Positions 24,675-36,527 are shown, counted from the stretch's first letter. The stretch: DNA of 64,000 nucleotides from Owenia fusiformis (GCA_903813345.2 CAIIXF020000005.1:23313375-23377374); one strand, 5' to 3'. Notes: generated by a model from the letters alone, not told the origin. A program made the numbers and translations.

Positions 24675-25424
24675 AGAATGTATATTTTTAAATTCCATGT
24701 TCTTATATTGGCTGAAATTTGATTTATCATTTGTGTGAATGTACAAAACAATTATTATTTGTATGGTTATGTCATTCTCTTAGAATTCCTGCATTACAAG
24801 CAGTGCAGCAATGTAAATAAAAGTAAATAAGAATAAATTGAAGAGGTATGATTGGGTATTATCTCAAGAGAACAGCTTCTGTTTCCTCAATATCCTTTGC
24901 TAATTAGACTGCTAATTGGATTGACATAATTTTGTTTGTTTGAAAAAGGTTGTGGATAAGCAATCAACAGGATGCTCTTCAGTAGTGTCCAAGTATGGTT
25001 TTCCTACAAATGAACCCATTTTTCAAACTCAATTCCATCTCCATATATTTCATGTAACCTTTCAGTACGATCAATGTCTGATTCTCATTTATATATTCCA
25101 ATAAAGGGTTTGATATTGTGCCTTAAATGGTATTCCTTGATAAATCTACCATTCTTAACTCAGCATATTACAATATGACCCATACTGTATATATTATATT
25201 TGAGGGACATGATATCATATTACTTCTTGATTTTGAATTATATAGCTGGACATGTTAGTTTGGCACATTAACTTTTAGATGCTCATTGTAAGGTTTGAAA
25301 TAAGGATCATAAGGTGTGAAATTCTAAATACCAAAATTTAAACAAGTGGGGACTATAATCTAATGTAATAGTACACAGATGATTATTGTTGGATGTTGTA
25401 TTGTCAAGCAGATTCAGAATCAAA
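24675..25424. other. upstream region of the stabilin-like gene
   Basis: No element or clear promoter seen. A TATA-like string (GTATATATTATATT) at 25187-25200 is about 230 bp before the ATG and is not a strong candidate. Confidence 0.4.
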
Positions 25425-25875
25425 ATGTTTCATCAATTTTATATCATTGGGATAATATTTACATGTGTGATAATTGTATGTATGGATTTTGCTAGAGCGC
25501 AAACTAGTAGTACTAACAGTGGCAGCAACAACAGCAACAGTACAAAAAACAGATTTTGTTATAAATATCAGAACATAGAATTCCGGTCAACTTATTGTGT
25601 TTATCCTTGTCGGTATTCAAAAAAAAGTTGCCCACGAGATTCTGTTCAAACAGGTCGCCAAGAGGATTGCCATGTAGTACAGGAATCAGCATCTAGATTT
25701 TCACGTCCTTTTGATCTTCTATATAATCATGATCTACTATATCCCATATGGAGACGTCTACAACAACAAAATCCCCGTCCCAAAACGGAAGGAATGTTAG
25801 GGTGTCGACATGTATGCAGAAAGAAAATGCGGGTAATGGACTGTTGTGATGGCATGTGGGGTGATCAGTGTGAGG
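25425..25875 (+). CDS. stabilin-like exon 1: signal peptide and N-terminal Cys module
   Basis: 150 residues plus one base. A hydrophobic signal ends at an ARA|Q-type site. An S/T/N-rich stretch with several N-glycosylation sequons (NNS, NST) follows. The Cys module has CYKYQ, YCVYPC, GCRHVC and finally CCDGMWGDQC, the CC-G-W/Y-G-C signature before the first EGF repeat of stabilins. Donor G|GTAAG. Confidence 0.8.
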
Positions 25876-28800
25876 GTAAGTGTTTGTATTTATTAGACAG
25901 CTTTGTATAGCATTGGGTGTTCCAAAAAAAGTGAACCTCTTTTCTCAGCAATGGATAAGCTGAATTCTTTGAACGTTTTTTTTGTGGAACTAAATGAAAG
26001 ACATTGGTTACTTAATATCTGAGTATTTTCAGATAAAAAAAAACACGGTATTGCAAAATATCCAATATCAATGGAAAAGTCACTTATTTCAGTTTGAAAG
26101 TTACTTTCTGTTTTTCCAAGCAGAAATGCTTTTTTGTATTTCTTTCAACAATATCGCTTCCCATGACATAATTAATCCTGTCCTTAGTGACAGGATTAAT
26201 TATTTGTCATTATTTATCACTTTTTGGGGACACCCAATACAGTGTATGTAGATTATATACTGCAGCTATGTAAATATAAAACCTTATTATGTTATTCTAA
26301 AATATTCATTATAGTCAATTAAATATTCTTGTTGAATTCGTAAAAGGAATGACACACATTCCCTTCCAAAGCAGAAATTTTTTTAATTGCAGACTGTCCT
26401 CAAACTAATGGCGAGGTGTGTTCAAACAGAGGCACTTGTTCAGATGGCATGAAAGGGGATGGGACTTGTCATTGCATGGTAAGACATTTCACTTTTTGTA
26501 AGAATTAAATTCAAATAAACTCAAGATTTTATGAGCTGATGCCTTACATACAGGCTGTTTCGAGATGATTGCTGAATTCAAAATTGCCAATAAATTTTTA
26601 CAAGAAAAATAATTTTTCTGATAAGACATTAAAAGTTGTTGAATCTGGATTGTCAGATCAGGGAATTCTACTTAAGATGGAATCTCTACCTGGTTATTAT
26701 TTCTATGATCTGAAATGTTAAAAATGATTAATGGTTTGATAAAATATTTTTTGTTCACTGGGATTTACTTTTAGCTATTTTCTTTATCGTTTTAGATGAC
26801 TGAAAGTAGAGGTTATAAGACATACATGTATATTAATTATAATCCATACTGTCAATTATTAATCAGAATTGACAGAACAGGCAACACCTTTGTTAAGAAT
26901 TTCTCACTTTATTGCATGTTATATATTTGAAGATTTGCAAAACTCTTGTAATTTGAGTTGACTTATTAACTTTAAGTTAATAAATTTTTCCTAAATTGAA
27001 AATCTGGTAATGTTATTTCAGTCTGGCTTTGGAGGGACTGCATGTGAAATGTGTAAACATAACAATACATTTGGCCAAGAATGTTCTCAAGGTTTGTTGT
27101 CTGCTCCATGTTGCATATGAATATATCAATGTTGCATTTGAATATATCAATATTGCATATGAATATATCAATGTTGCATTTGAATATATCAATATTGCAT
27201 ATGAATATATCAATGTTGCATATGAATATATCAATGTTGTATATGATATCAGAATAGAGCAACTTGAGAAATATCAATTATGAAAGGAACTGTTGTCTAG
27301 CTGAGATTGATGTACATGATACTTTGTACATTTATTAGTGTTGCCTTTTGTCATTTGAGTGTTATGCCCAAGTACAAGTATAAGTACACTCTATATATAT
27401 TTTCATTAGAATTGATAAAGGGAATATCCCTTAAAATTATGAGGACTATCATGATATAAACCAAAAGTCAGAACTAATTTTTAGATGCATAATCATATCT
27501 TGCGAATTTGAGAGTTGAATTAATTTTGTTTTGACATATTTTCAAACTTATCCTCTACTTGCTCATATCCAATCCAGCTGTTAGATTGAATTGATGCATT
27601 TACATAATCATTGTTTATGCTTCCAGTTTGTGCATGTATCCATGGGGATTGTGACTCAGGTTTGAATGGTACAGGGAAATGTGATTGCCACTCTGGCTAC
27701 ACTGGCGAGATCTGTGATCAATGTAAGTTGTGTAACACATAACCTTGTAGATGCAGTTTTATCAGATCTGATTTGTATGATGTTTTTTATTGTTTCTTTT
27801 TGATTTTATTATTGTATGATGTTTTTTAATTCGTATTTGTAGAATTAACATCAAGATCTTTTACATCTCAATTGTATAATTGTTTGCTAGATTTCTGTTT
27901 GTATTATATTAATGCTTTGAATGTTTTTGTCTTTCAATCCTAAGAATGGTTTGTTGTTTGAAATGTTGTTTGATGGATCCAGGAATAAGTCTAACACTAT
28001 CCATTTTGTAATAACCATTCTACTTACCATGTAATTCCATAACAATATCCATGTTTCATTACTTAAATGGTTATTGTTGTTACAGTGATTTCAGGATGTG
28101 CTAATATCACTTGCCATGCTTTAGCCAAATGTGAATCTAAAGGAGGGAAGGCTGTTTGCAATTGTAAACATGGTTATGAGGGCAATGGAACAGAAGTTGG
28201 TGGCTGCACACGTATGTTATACTTCATATTGTCCTAATGTTTTGTTTATAGATACCGCATGAATGTATGATGTTTTTTAATTAGCATTTGTAGAATTGTG
28301 GTATGATACACATACAGGACATGTAAAATTATGAAATTATGTAGTGTTGCCTCGATTTTGTAGAAAGGCCTTATGTAGTATGACAGGCCTATACTAGAAA
28401 ACTTATTTATAGGTCTCTCTGATACATCTTGTTGCTAAAATATTATAAAACTGATACATATAACACATATAACAATTAATCAGATGAGTATTCTAATCTG
28501 TATGTTTTTTATTCTCAACATGAAATTTCAAATGAAAGTAAATGAACCATATACATTGTCAATCTTCTGCTCTAGCAATCAATGCTTGTGAGAGGTCACC
28601 ATGCCACGACAAAGCTCTATGTACTAATACTGGCCCAGACATGTATAAGTGTGATTGTTTAAAGAACTATGAGGGTGATGGGAAGTATTGTCAACCAATC
28701 AACCCATGTGCAACAAACCATGGTCAGTGTCCTAGAAATACTACTAAGTGTCTCCATGATGGACCTGGATTGGTAAGTTAGCAATTTTAAATCAACAACA

Positions 28801-31800
28801 TCCATGTAAATGTTGATTGTAATAAAAAAAATCCAGAATATGGAATTTGAAAATTTAACTATTATACCATTAACAATATAGTAAACATTCAATGATAAGA
28901 AAACAAGCCCCAACATCCTACCTGTGATTATTAAACATACAAAGAAGCATTGTCAAATGAGACTCGATCAACAGAGAAATCACTAGAACATAATTCAAGA
29001 ATCAATAACACTAGTTATCAAATCAATTAATAAAAGTAAATTAAAAGTAAAAGTAAATTGTATATGATTATTTTTTTCATGCTTTTTGTAATACTCTACT
29101 CTTTCCCCTTGGACTTACATATTTACTTAATACATATAACATGTTTATGAAATTAGAAAACTGCAAAGTCAATGATTTATGCCACAATAGCTATGATATT
29201 TATTCATATGCTGCTGATATAAAAATGAGAGCAAACAATGATTAAAAATTGTATTTATTTTTAAAATTAGCACCACTGTGAATGTTCATTCGGATATGAA
29301 GAATATATAGATGGCATTGGATGTAGCTTGATCGATATTTGTCTGACAAATAGCAGTGATTGTGACAAGAATGCCAATTGCACAACAGTGGCCCCAAATG
29401 TAATGAGGCAAGTTATTTTTTTGTATTTCAGTAAAATGTTTGAAGGGTGATACATAAATAGAACTTTTCCTAGGCAAGCGAAATCATTTTGTTACATGCA
29501 ACATCAATTGCTATGGCAGCTCAGAAAAGGGCTTAATGAAACAGTCAATGATCGAGTGTTCAGAATGCTTGTAAATTTTGCTAAATTGTGAAAATTACCT
29601 ATTCAATGACATTTTATAACATATAAAGCTTTTCTGGTTTTAATGCTTGCCCACATGATATCCTAATGTTTTTTTTTAGTTGTACATGTAATGACGGTTA
29701 CTTTGGTGATGGATACTACTGTTATGGAAACATTTTAGAACGCATCAAGGAGATTAATCTTGAGGATACCTCCTATGCTCAAAAACTGACTTTCTCAGAA
29801 AATCTATTTAGTACTGTATACCCAGAGGGCTTGCAATCAAAGGGGCCATTTACGGTGTTTGTACCACTGATAAAGCCATACTTCAGTGATATCTCAACAA
29901 GCAGAAAGGTAAGCTTTGGTATGATTTTCAAAAATATTTCAGTGCAGTGACTGAATTCTATTGTTTTATGTCATCACCAAGAAGTGAAATATATCAACAG
30001 CCACCATTTTGTGACTGGTGTTTGACATTTGTTGCCAGCAGCATTGACTTCTGTGGTTATCACACTTTGTCATATTAACTGGTTAGTTAATGAAGATATT
30101 TCAATTCTAATGAACTAAGACATCTCTTCATATCAATAACTATAACTCACATGTTATAGTGCTGTATTAAAAACATTGGCAGGATTTTGGAAAGAATGCT
30201 TAAACAACATTCCACACTCTTAGTCCTTTATGATTGCTTCAGTCAATCAAGAATTGGTTCAGGAATGTAGTAGATGTAATGTTCTTTATGTTTCTTCAAA
30301 CAAATATTTTAGCTAGCTGAATTTCTACGTGAAAGAGAGTTTGGACAAAGCCTTGCTAACACAAACATTGTTCCTGGAATTCATGCAGTCGAAAGTCTGA
30401 AGAACAAGTCCAGTTTCTACTCTTTGAGTGGCACCCCTGCACAGATTTATGTTAAAGAGGTCAGTTGTATTTTAGTCTGGACTTGTGTTTTGGTATGTCC
30501 AAAAGTTGGCCATTATTCTCATTATATGAATATTCTGACAGTATATATTTTCTTATTTCATTTTTTATGTCACCACCAGAAGTGGTGATATACATGTATT
30601 GTTAAGTCTCCAACTTTTTGTGCATGGTGTTTGGCTGTCGGTGTTTGGAAGTTGGTGCTTGGTGGTGAACATCTGTGAAAAATGGCAGGTGGTGGCATTT
30701 TGCATGTTAATGCTTTGTACATTGTAGCACTAATATGTATAGATGTAATCTGAATTGAAATATTTTGTGACAGTTGTTGGAATATTGCCTTTTTTGTGGT
30801 TAAGGAATGTACAATTGTTAGAGGCACTTGCCTTTCATCCTTTACACTAGCTGGGTTAAGTTTTGAAATGAAGTGGTTCATTGTTTGGAGAATTGTATAT
30901 ATCATGTTATAGTATTTATAATATATTATACAAATATTGATCCTTTAGCCCAAAAAAGCAAGTTATGCAAGCTAGATCCTCAAATATTAATTTAAAAATT
31001 GATCGATATAATTTTAGGATGATGTAAGATATCGACTTCAAGGTCAAAGTCAGGCTGATAAGGTGACAATTCTAGCAGGGAATTTTCAGGCTTCAAATGG
31101 ACTGATTCATATTGTGGATAAATATGTTCTTCCTGTAAGTATTCATTGATTTTGACAAAATGCTATATTATAGTGTATTCTTTTATTGCACTGACATATA
31201 CTGGTTCAAATAATTGATCGGTTGGCAAGCATGCACAATGTAGCATGGCAACCAAAAGCATGTTAAAATTATTTGCTTGTTGACGCAAAAAAACTGGGCC
31301 GAACAATCTTGAATAATTTTTAAAATGACAAAATAACATTATTATTTGAATGCACATATTTTCACTATTCAAAGGGCATTTAGAAAGTGGGCCCATGTTA
31401 TTTTACTGGTGAATGATGGGAGTGAATACATGTAGTCTGTTGAAAACCCATGGTATGAGTAATTCCCAAAATGTTGATATGAAATAATACTTCGCAGAAT
31501 TGTCCAATAAATACATAGAATATTGGTTCAATGATTGAAGGGGATATGTTTGTTTCATTCTTAGTTATTCAAATTAAAAGACATTTAATATATTGGGAAG
31601 CAGTTTTTCTTATCATATTCAGCTGAAAAGAAAGCATTTCATTCTAAATCTAATTCAATATCTGTGGACCTTATTTCTAAATCTGTATGTCATCATTATT
31701 GTTCCGTTAGGGCCATTCTTGTAAACTAAACAAAATATATGTTGCTCTAAGTTGAAATATAATTGTTTTCAGACTGGTAGAGATGTGTCCTGGTTCAATT

Positions 31801-34800
31801 CTCAATCAAAGGTGAGCATTTTTAAGGAGAAGCAGTCTTAGCCTCTTTAATATTTAAAAATATGCATAGTTTCAAATTACTTTAAAAAGCAGCATAATAA
31901 ATTAAATATAAAAATATAGTACTGTTGATTAAAAATATATTTGAATACTTTTTTGTTTTTTATGTAATATTATTCTTAGTGATATTAAATATAGACTAAA
32001 CTTAACAGATACACATAAAATACACAAATCAACATGAACATAAAGTACATAATATTATTTTATTGTAGAAAACACTCACTGAAAGCATCAAAAATGATGG
32101 AAAATATAACAGATTTGAAGCATTGTTAACTGTGAGTGTTTATAGTGTTTATGTAATTTCAATTATTTTACAATTTAGAGGCACTTTATATAAGAACTTA
32201 GAAATAGAAACTTAAGCTGCCTGGTTATAACTTATAGTATCATGAACAAGTTCATCAAAATGGAATGATTTGATAATGAATATTTTTTTTTTTTATTTGG
32301 ATTTGTAGTTGGAACAAATTGTACTTACCTTTTAATAATTTTTATGTTGTAGGCTGCTGGATTTGGTGACTTCTTGTCGGGGACAGGGCCTTACACTGTA
32401 CTTGCTCCAAATAACAAAGCTTGGGATAGACTACCCAAGGATTACACACAGTACCTGTATTCACCAGAGGTTTGTTTTCAGTTTCTGTCTTCAGTTTAAA
32501 TTCGTTTTTTGTGATTGCAGATGGCGGCTGGCGGCTGTAACAAATTCTCACAACTTCCAAACAAATACTGTTTAGACTGACTTCAAAATTCTTCTACAAG
32601 TTCTCAGAAGGTCAAAGCTGACTTTAGATTTGAGATGTGACCTTCACTGACCTTCTCAAGGTCAAAAAGGGTTAACCAGGCTAACCACTTGATGGATTGA
32701 TTTCAAATTGTCAGGGATGATTCCTTGTATGAAAATCTAAATCCAATTACTTTTGGGCATTCTTGATTAAATGTTAAGGTGACCATTTGGATGTTTTGTC
32801 CTAAAATCTTGTTTCTTCAACTGATTAATGTCATGCATTCAGGATTATAAATCTATAGAGTATCTCCCATTATAATTTGAAATGAATGTCAAAATGTGAG
32901 GAACTTATAATCATATATTAAATGCCAGAGTAAATGCTTAACATCCTTTAGCTTTCTGAAAATATTTCATAGGGTAAGGATAAGCTGATTCAGCTGCTGC
33001 AGTGCCATATAATGAATGATACCATTCGTGCAATAGACTTAGTTTCTGGGATGCAATCTACATTTACCACCATTGGGGGAGTGATGCTCAATGTACAGAT
33101 TCAGACACAGGTAAAACTTGGATTTATATAAAGATAGAGATGGGAGGGGCATATTCATTGTCACGCATTGTTATTTTCCTGACCCGAATTGCAAATATAA
33201 GCCTTTGGGAAATTGATACGCTATGCAAATTATATACATATGTACATGTCACACTCATATTTGCCAAATGTGGGACTGCATCTCAAGGTACAACGGAAAC
33301 ATAATTGTAAAGAGTAAAAGGCCTTTGTGTGTAAACCATTGCTTCTGGAGCACAAATATGCTACCTCTCTCAGTGTATAAAACTTAAATTGCAGACAATA
33401 CAGTTGATAAGGCAGATCAACTTATAACAATCATTGAAAATAAGAGGAGCTTGAATTAAATCATAATGTACATATTATGGAGCCATAACTCAAACCTTTA
33501 TTCTTATAACTATTTTGGTCCTGAACATGTCTATAAATTTTCAGTAATTCAATTTCAGTTCAATTCAATTGTTTTCATCATTTGTAAATATCATACACTG
33601 ATAGTATACCATAAGACACCCAGAGGATTGCTTATGGATACATGTACGAGGGGTGATTCAAAAGTAATGGACAAAATTTTATTAACTAATTGCAAATACA
33701 TTTTGAGATAGAGCACTTCTCTTGGATCATGGTGCATACACCCGGAATCCATTTTTAAGGCTATTTTCATCATAATAACAAATGGATTTTCAATGAAAAG
33801 TTTGCTGGTGCAATATATTTTGCAATGCAAGATGTATATGAAAAGCATATCGCAGTAAGTTCAATAATAATCCATATCATTCCTTATTATTCCTGATGAT
33901 CATTCATTTGAATTATATTCAATCCTCAGTGTATTCTCCTCCAAGTTCAATTACTTTCTTCTGTCGGCGCACCCATGCAGAGAACACATGCCCAAATCCA
34001 TCCAGCAGCCATGGTGTTCAGCTGTTTTTGTACAGCCATTTGCAGCTCAGCTAATGTCTGAAAGGATTGTCCCTTTAATGCCATCTTAAGGGTGGGAAAA
34101 AGATAGAAATCACAAGGAGCAGTATCAGGGCTATATGGAGCATGTGGAAGTTGAGGCATGTCCATGAATGCTGCAAGAGTATCCTGAACTAGCTTGGACC
34201 TGTGTGCTGGGGTATTGTCCATGTGTAACAAACGATTGTCTCTTGTGTCTTTCCTTTTCTTTTGAAGTGCCTGTCCAAGATTGCATTCTAGAACCTGAAA
34301 GTGAAATATCATTATTTATTTATTCATTCATTTATTTATTTATCTATTTTCAAATTATTAATCTTGCTTAAAGCTATTATGACTTCATTCTCTCCTTTTA
34401 AATTGACAATGATTAAAACGGATGAAAATATCATGTTTACCTTGGTGAAGTATTTCCCTGTGATAGTCTGATGAGGAGGAACATAGTGGGTCAGGATCAC
34501 GCCATCATAATCGAAGAAGGGAACAATCATCACTTTGTCAGAGGATCTGCTTTGCCTAGCCTTTGTTGGGCGCCGCTCACCCTTTTTGATATACTGTGTA
34601 GATTGTAGTTTAGTTTCTGGATCTCTAAAGTATAGCCATGATTCGTCAGTAGTGATTATACGCTTTAGGAATCCTTCTCCTTCATTGTTGTATTGCTTCA
34701 GAAAATCCTGCGCAACTTCGACACGTTGTTGCTTTTGTTCTTCGGTAAGAAGCTTAGGAATCCACTTGGCATACACCCTTTTCATATTTAGGTCGCATTT

Positions 34801-36305
34801 TACATGTGAGTCTTGCTTGACAATTGCATTACCATGCTTGTTAGACATATCATGTGTGGTAATTGAGTCATTAAAACGAAATCAAGCAAAAATGACAAAA
34901 ACATTCAATTATCATTAAAAAACCAATTCCACCCATGCTTACCCTTGTTACCATGGTTACACATAGCTGAAACAATTTCAAATGCATTTAAATGAGAAAT
35001 CGACACAAAGTAGAGAATTGATTGATCTATTCACTGTGAAAAAATTAGACTGATTGGGTGAAATTTAGTATGCCTATAAAATTCTGTCCATTACTTTTGA
35101 ATCACCCCTCGTACAATGTATGTGTCTGGTTTAACAGAAATGAATTATAACTTTATTGAGACTACATTGTAAAGCAAGAACCTATATCATAAATATACAT
35201 CTACTATGTCATTAATGTTAAAATCCAGGGCCTTATCACCATTGAGCAAGATTCTGCAATCGTGGAGAGTGACATACCAGCAAGCAATGGTATATACCAT
35301 CATGTGAATGGTGTAATAATGCCTAAGGCTATTCTTCCATTACTTCCAAGTAGATGTGACATTGATAATACAGTAGTTGTAATGGGAAAATGTGGACCTT
35401 GTGATGAGCCACTTGTCTGTAGATCAAGACATGATGTTTCAACAGTAAGTATTATGTGCTTGTACTCCTTTTTATTGCTCTATTGTTTTTGAGAAGATGA
35501 TTGCCATTACTTCAGTGATCTATACATAAAATGTCATATGTTGAGATCTTTTTATTTCTATTAATCTTGATGACCTGATGTTTGATTTTCTTAGCCTTTA
35601 CTACTGTATATATTGTTTATATAATCTGAGATTTTTCTGGTTTGCAGAATAAAACCAAAGGAGGGTGCAGGTATTGGGGTAAAGTGGGTCAAGGTCAATA
35701 TCGGGCTTATATAGGATGCTATGTTCAATGTAAACGATCATATACCATCCTTAAATGCTGTCCTGGGTTCTTTGGAACAGATTGCATGCCTTGTCCTGGG
35801 GGGTTCAAGACCCCTTGTAACAACAATGGGAAGGTATATTTTTATTTTTTTAATGAATATGATAAAAATGATTTATTTTAGAATAATGCATACATAGTAT
35901 ACTTTCTTAGTTGAATTAGTATCCTGGGTGATAAAAAGCATGATTAAAACTACTGATCTTGTAACTTGGTACGGATGTTCCCCAAATATTATATAAGATT
36001 AATGACTCAAGTATTTGATTTAACAAAATCATGGTTGCCATGGTAACCCAATACATTAACAAGACACACTCACTGCTAGGGATTCATATTCTTAATAAAA
36101 TTTTTAAAGAAATCACAGTCAGAATAATTACCACTGTGGATAGAAATCCACATTAGATTATGTTCACAGATCTTTAATTTTTTACTGCAGTGCCTAGAGG
36201 GGATGTATTCAGGCAATGGTACATGTATGTGTGACGTAAATTTTCGTGGTGCAGCTTGTCAACTCTGCAAAAAGGACAACAAATTTGGAAAAAACTGTGA
36301 TCAAA
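25425..36305 (+). CDS. stabilin-like EGF/FAS1 receptor, 5' part (17 coding exons, 3' incomplete)
   Basis: Exons: 25425-25875, 26393-26478, 27022-27091, 27627-27722, 28086-28211, 28576-28772, 29271-29407, 29680-29908, 30313-30459, 31018-31134, 31773-31811, 32069-32131, 32353-32469, 32973-33110, 35229-35444, 35648-35833, 36191-36305. They join without a frame break into 843 residues. Order: signal peptide (1 to about 25), Cys module ending CCDGMWGDQC, EGF repeats (about 151-404), FAS1-1 (about 405-552), FAS1-2 (about 570-715), second Cys module (CCPGFFGTDC) and EGF repeats (about 720-843). This is the layout of the N-terminal half of stabilins, scavenger and adhesion receptors that also carry further EGF/FAS1 units, a Link domain and a transmembrane segment. 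Exon 17 ends in phase 1 at a good donor, so the protein should continue, but no next exon was found. The start is the first ATG of the frame and directly opens a signal peptide. Confidence 0.85.
25913..26237. mobile_element. short TIR element in intron 1 of the stabilin-like gene
   Basis: The ends TTGGGTGTTCCAAAAAAAGTGA and TCACTTTTTGGGGACACCCAA are imperfect inverted repeats of about 22 bp, in the style of Tc1/mariner termini. A perfect inner hairpin (ATTAATCCTGTC / GACAGGATTAAT) lies at about 26170-26200. There is no coding. A TA follows the right end but the left flank reads CA, so the target duplication is not clean. Confidence 0.7.
26393..29407 (+). CDS. stabilin-like exons 2-7: EGF-repeat block
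   Basis: Six exons (residues about 151-387) encode successive EGF-type repeats. Recognisable signatures are CSNRGTCSDG...GDGTCHC, SGFGGTACEMC, CIHGDCDSGLNG...CDCHSGYTGEIC, CNCKHGYEGNG, CDCLKNYEGDGKYC and CECSFGYEEYIDG. Intron phases run 1-0-1-1-1-0-2. Introns between these exons are 0.3-0.6 kb and, apart from the 21-bp minisatellite, hold nothing recognisable. The block probably mediates ligand or cell contacts as in stabilins. Confidence 0.85.
27108..27247. repeat. 21-bp minisatellite in intron 3 of the stabilin-like gene
   Basis: The unit TTGCATATGAATATATCAATR occurs about 6.5 times. Copies alternate between CATATG and CATTTG and between GTTG and ATTG starts, so a 42-bp double unit is visible. 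Because 21 is a multiple of three, it makes false repeat proteins in three frames (VAYEYIN on +). Confidence 0.95.
29408..29679 (+). other. GC-AG intron (intron 7 of the stabilin-like gene)
   Basis: The exon ends ATG AG and the intron starts GCAAGT, the strong GC-donor consensus AG|GCAAGT. The acceptor is TTTTTTTTAG at 29671-29679. Only this donor keeps the frame: the nearby GT (AAT|GTAATG) would give TTG TAC ATG TAA after splicing. Confidence 0.85.
29680..31134 (+). CDS. stabilin-like exons 8-10: end of EGF block and FAS1 domain 1
   Basis: Exon 8 finishes an EGF repeat (CTCNDGYFGDGYYC) and opens FAS1 with the typical L/F-S-x-L start and GPFTVFVPL. Exon 9 has TNIVPGIHAV, and exon 10 ends SNGLIHIVDKYVLP, the H2 region of fasciclin-1 domains. 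All three introns are phase 0. Length about 148 residues, normal for FAS1. The domain is expected to act in cell adhesion or ligand binding outside the cell. Confidence 0.85.
30566..30720. repeat. dispersed repeat B copy in intron 9
   Basis: It starts TTATGTCACCACCAGAAGTG (partly palindromic: TCACCACC..GTGGTGA) and contains ATGGCAGGTGGTGGCATTTT, shared with 14390-14415. A related start is at about 29968 (ATGTCATCACCAAGAAGTG). Confidence 0.6.
31773..35444 (+). CDS. stabilin-like exons 11-15: FAS1 domain 2
   Basis: Five phase-0 exons. Exon 12 has SIKNDGKYNRFEALLT, exon 13 GTGPYTVLAPNNKAWDRLP (H1 region, TVLAP-N-AW), exon 14 LLQCHIMND and exon 15 SNGIYHHVNGVIMP (H2 region). About 145 residues, a normal FAS1 length. 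Exon 15 then runs into a Cys pair (CGPCDEPLVC). The intron between exons 14 and 15 is enlarged to 2.1 kb by a mariner element; the one between 13 and 14 carries repeat B at 32518-32690. Confidence 0.85.
32518..32690. repeat. dispersed repeat B fragment in intron 13
   Basis: GGCGGCTGTAACAAATTCTC, then CTGTTTAGACTGACTTCAAA, then ACTGACCTTCTCAAGGTCAA align in order with about 16630-16795. Confidence 0.75.
33900..34848 (-). pseudogene. mariner transposase remnant (catalytic domain only)
   Basis: The first segment, 34848-34441, encodes 136 residues with the clamp/linker motif WIPKLLTEEQKQ and the first catalytic Asp in TTDESWLYFRDPETK (residue 68). The second segment starts at 34294 with LECNLGQALQKKRKD, has the second Asp in LLHMDNTPAH (162) and the third in APYSPDTAPCDFYLFP (198). 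By my count 35 residues separate the last two Asp, against 34 in Mos1. The frame is lost near 34015-34000 by a one-base shift: the mariner-like ending WVRRQKKVIELGGEYTED is in the next frame, while the open frame stops at 33947. The N-terminal DNA-binding domain of about 100 residues is absent; the 230 bp before the ATG do not encode it in any frame. Not functional as it stands. Confidence 0.85.
34295..34440 (-). other. intron-like insert within the mariner transposase
   Basis: On the minus strand the coding sequence reads ACCAAG|GTAAAC and resumes after TTTCACTTTCAG|GTT. Removing 146 bp joins the two transposase segments exactly in frame at the point where other mariner transposases are continuous. 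The insert has several stops and an A/T-rich tract. It behaves as a spliceosomal intron or a splice-site-flanked insertion. Confidence 0.6.
35648..36305 (+). CDS. stabilin-like exons 16-17: second Cys/EGF module
   Basis: Exon 16 holds GCRYWGKVGQGQ...CYVQCKRSY and the CCPGFFGTDCMPCPGGF signature. Exon 17 has CLEGMYSGNGTCMC and NFRGAACQLC..NKFGKNC. In stabilins this module follows the second FAS1 and leads into more EGF repeats. Exon 17 ends CAA A|GTAAGT in phase 1. If the donor is not used the frame stops at TAG 36395-36397, giving a short Lys/Arg-containing tail. Confidence 0.8.
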
Positions 36306-36527
36306 GTAAGTTTTTTTGTTTTCTTTCACAAAGAAGTAGAAATGCATACAATATAAAACAGTTTATTGTACAATGTAACATCTGCCATCTATTTTAGATT
36401 AGACAGATACTGTATTCTACATCCATCGATTGCAAGATATTACTATTGCATTGATTTAAAGATGGCATTCGATTGTAGATTCAGGAATGGACAATGAAAA
36501 GGGCTCTGGGTTATTTTCCTAAATATA

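Larger units (their letters stand above)
33647..35111 (-). mobile_element. mariner-type transposon, 1465 bp, in a stabilin-like intron
   Basis: The ends CGAGGGGTGATTCAAAAGTA (33647 on) and TACTTTTGAATCACCCCTCG (to 35111) are inverted repeats of about 36 bp with one mismatch. Both sides carry TA (33645-33646, 35112-35113), the mariner target duplication. The transposase lies on the minus strand, antisense to the host gene. It lacks the N-terminal helix-turn-helix part, contains an intron-like insert and has a 3' frameshift, so this copy is not expected to move by itself. Confidence 0.95.

Noticed and set aside
25386-25424. Upstream TTG start for the stabilin-like protein
   Set aside because: TTG is not a usual eukaryotic start, and the ATG at 25425 directly begins a good signal peptide.
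27029-27283. 84-codon open frame with seven-residue repeats
   Set aside because: It is produced by the 21-bp minisatellite and lies mostly in intron 3 of the stabilin-like gene.
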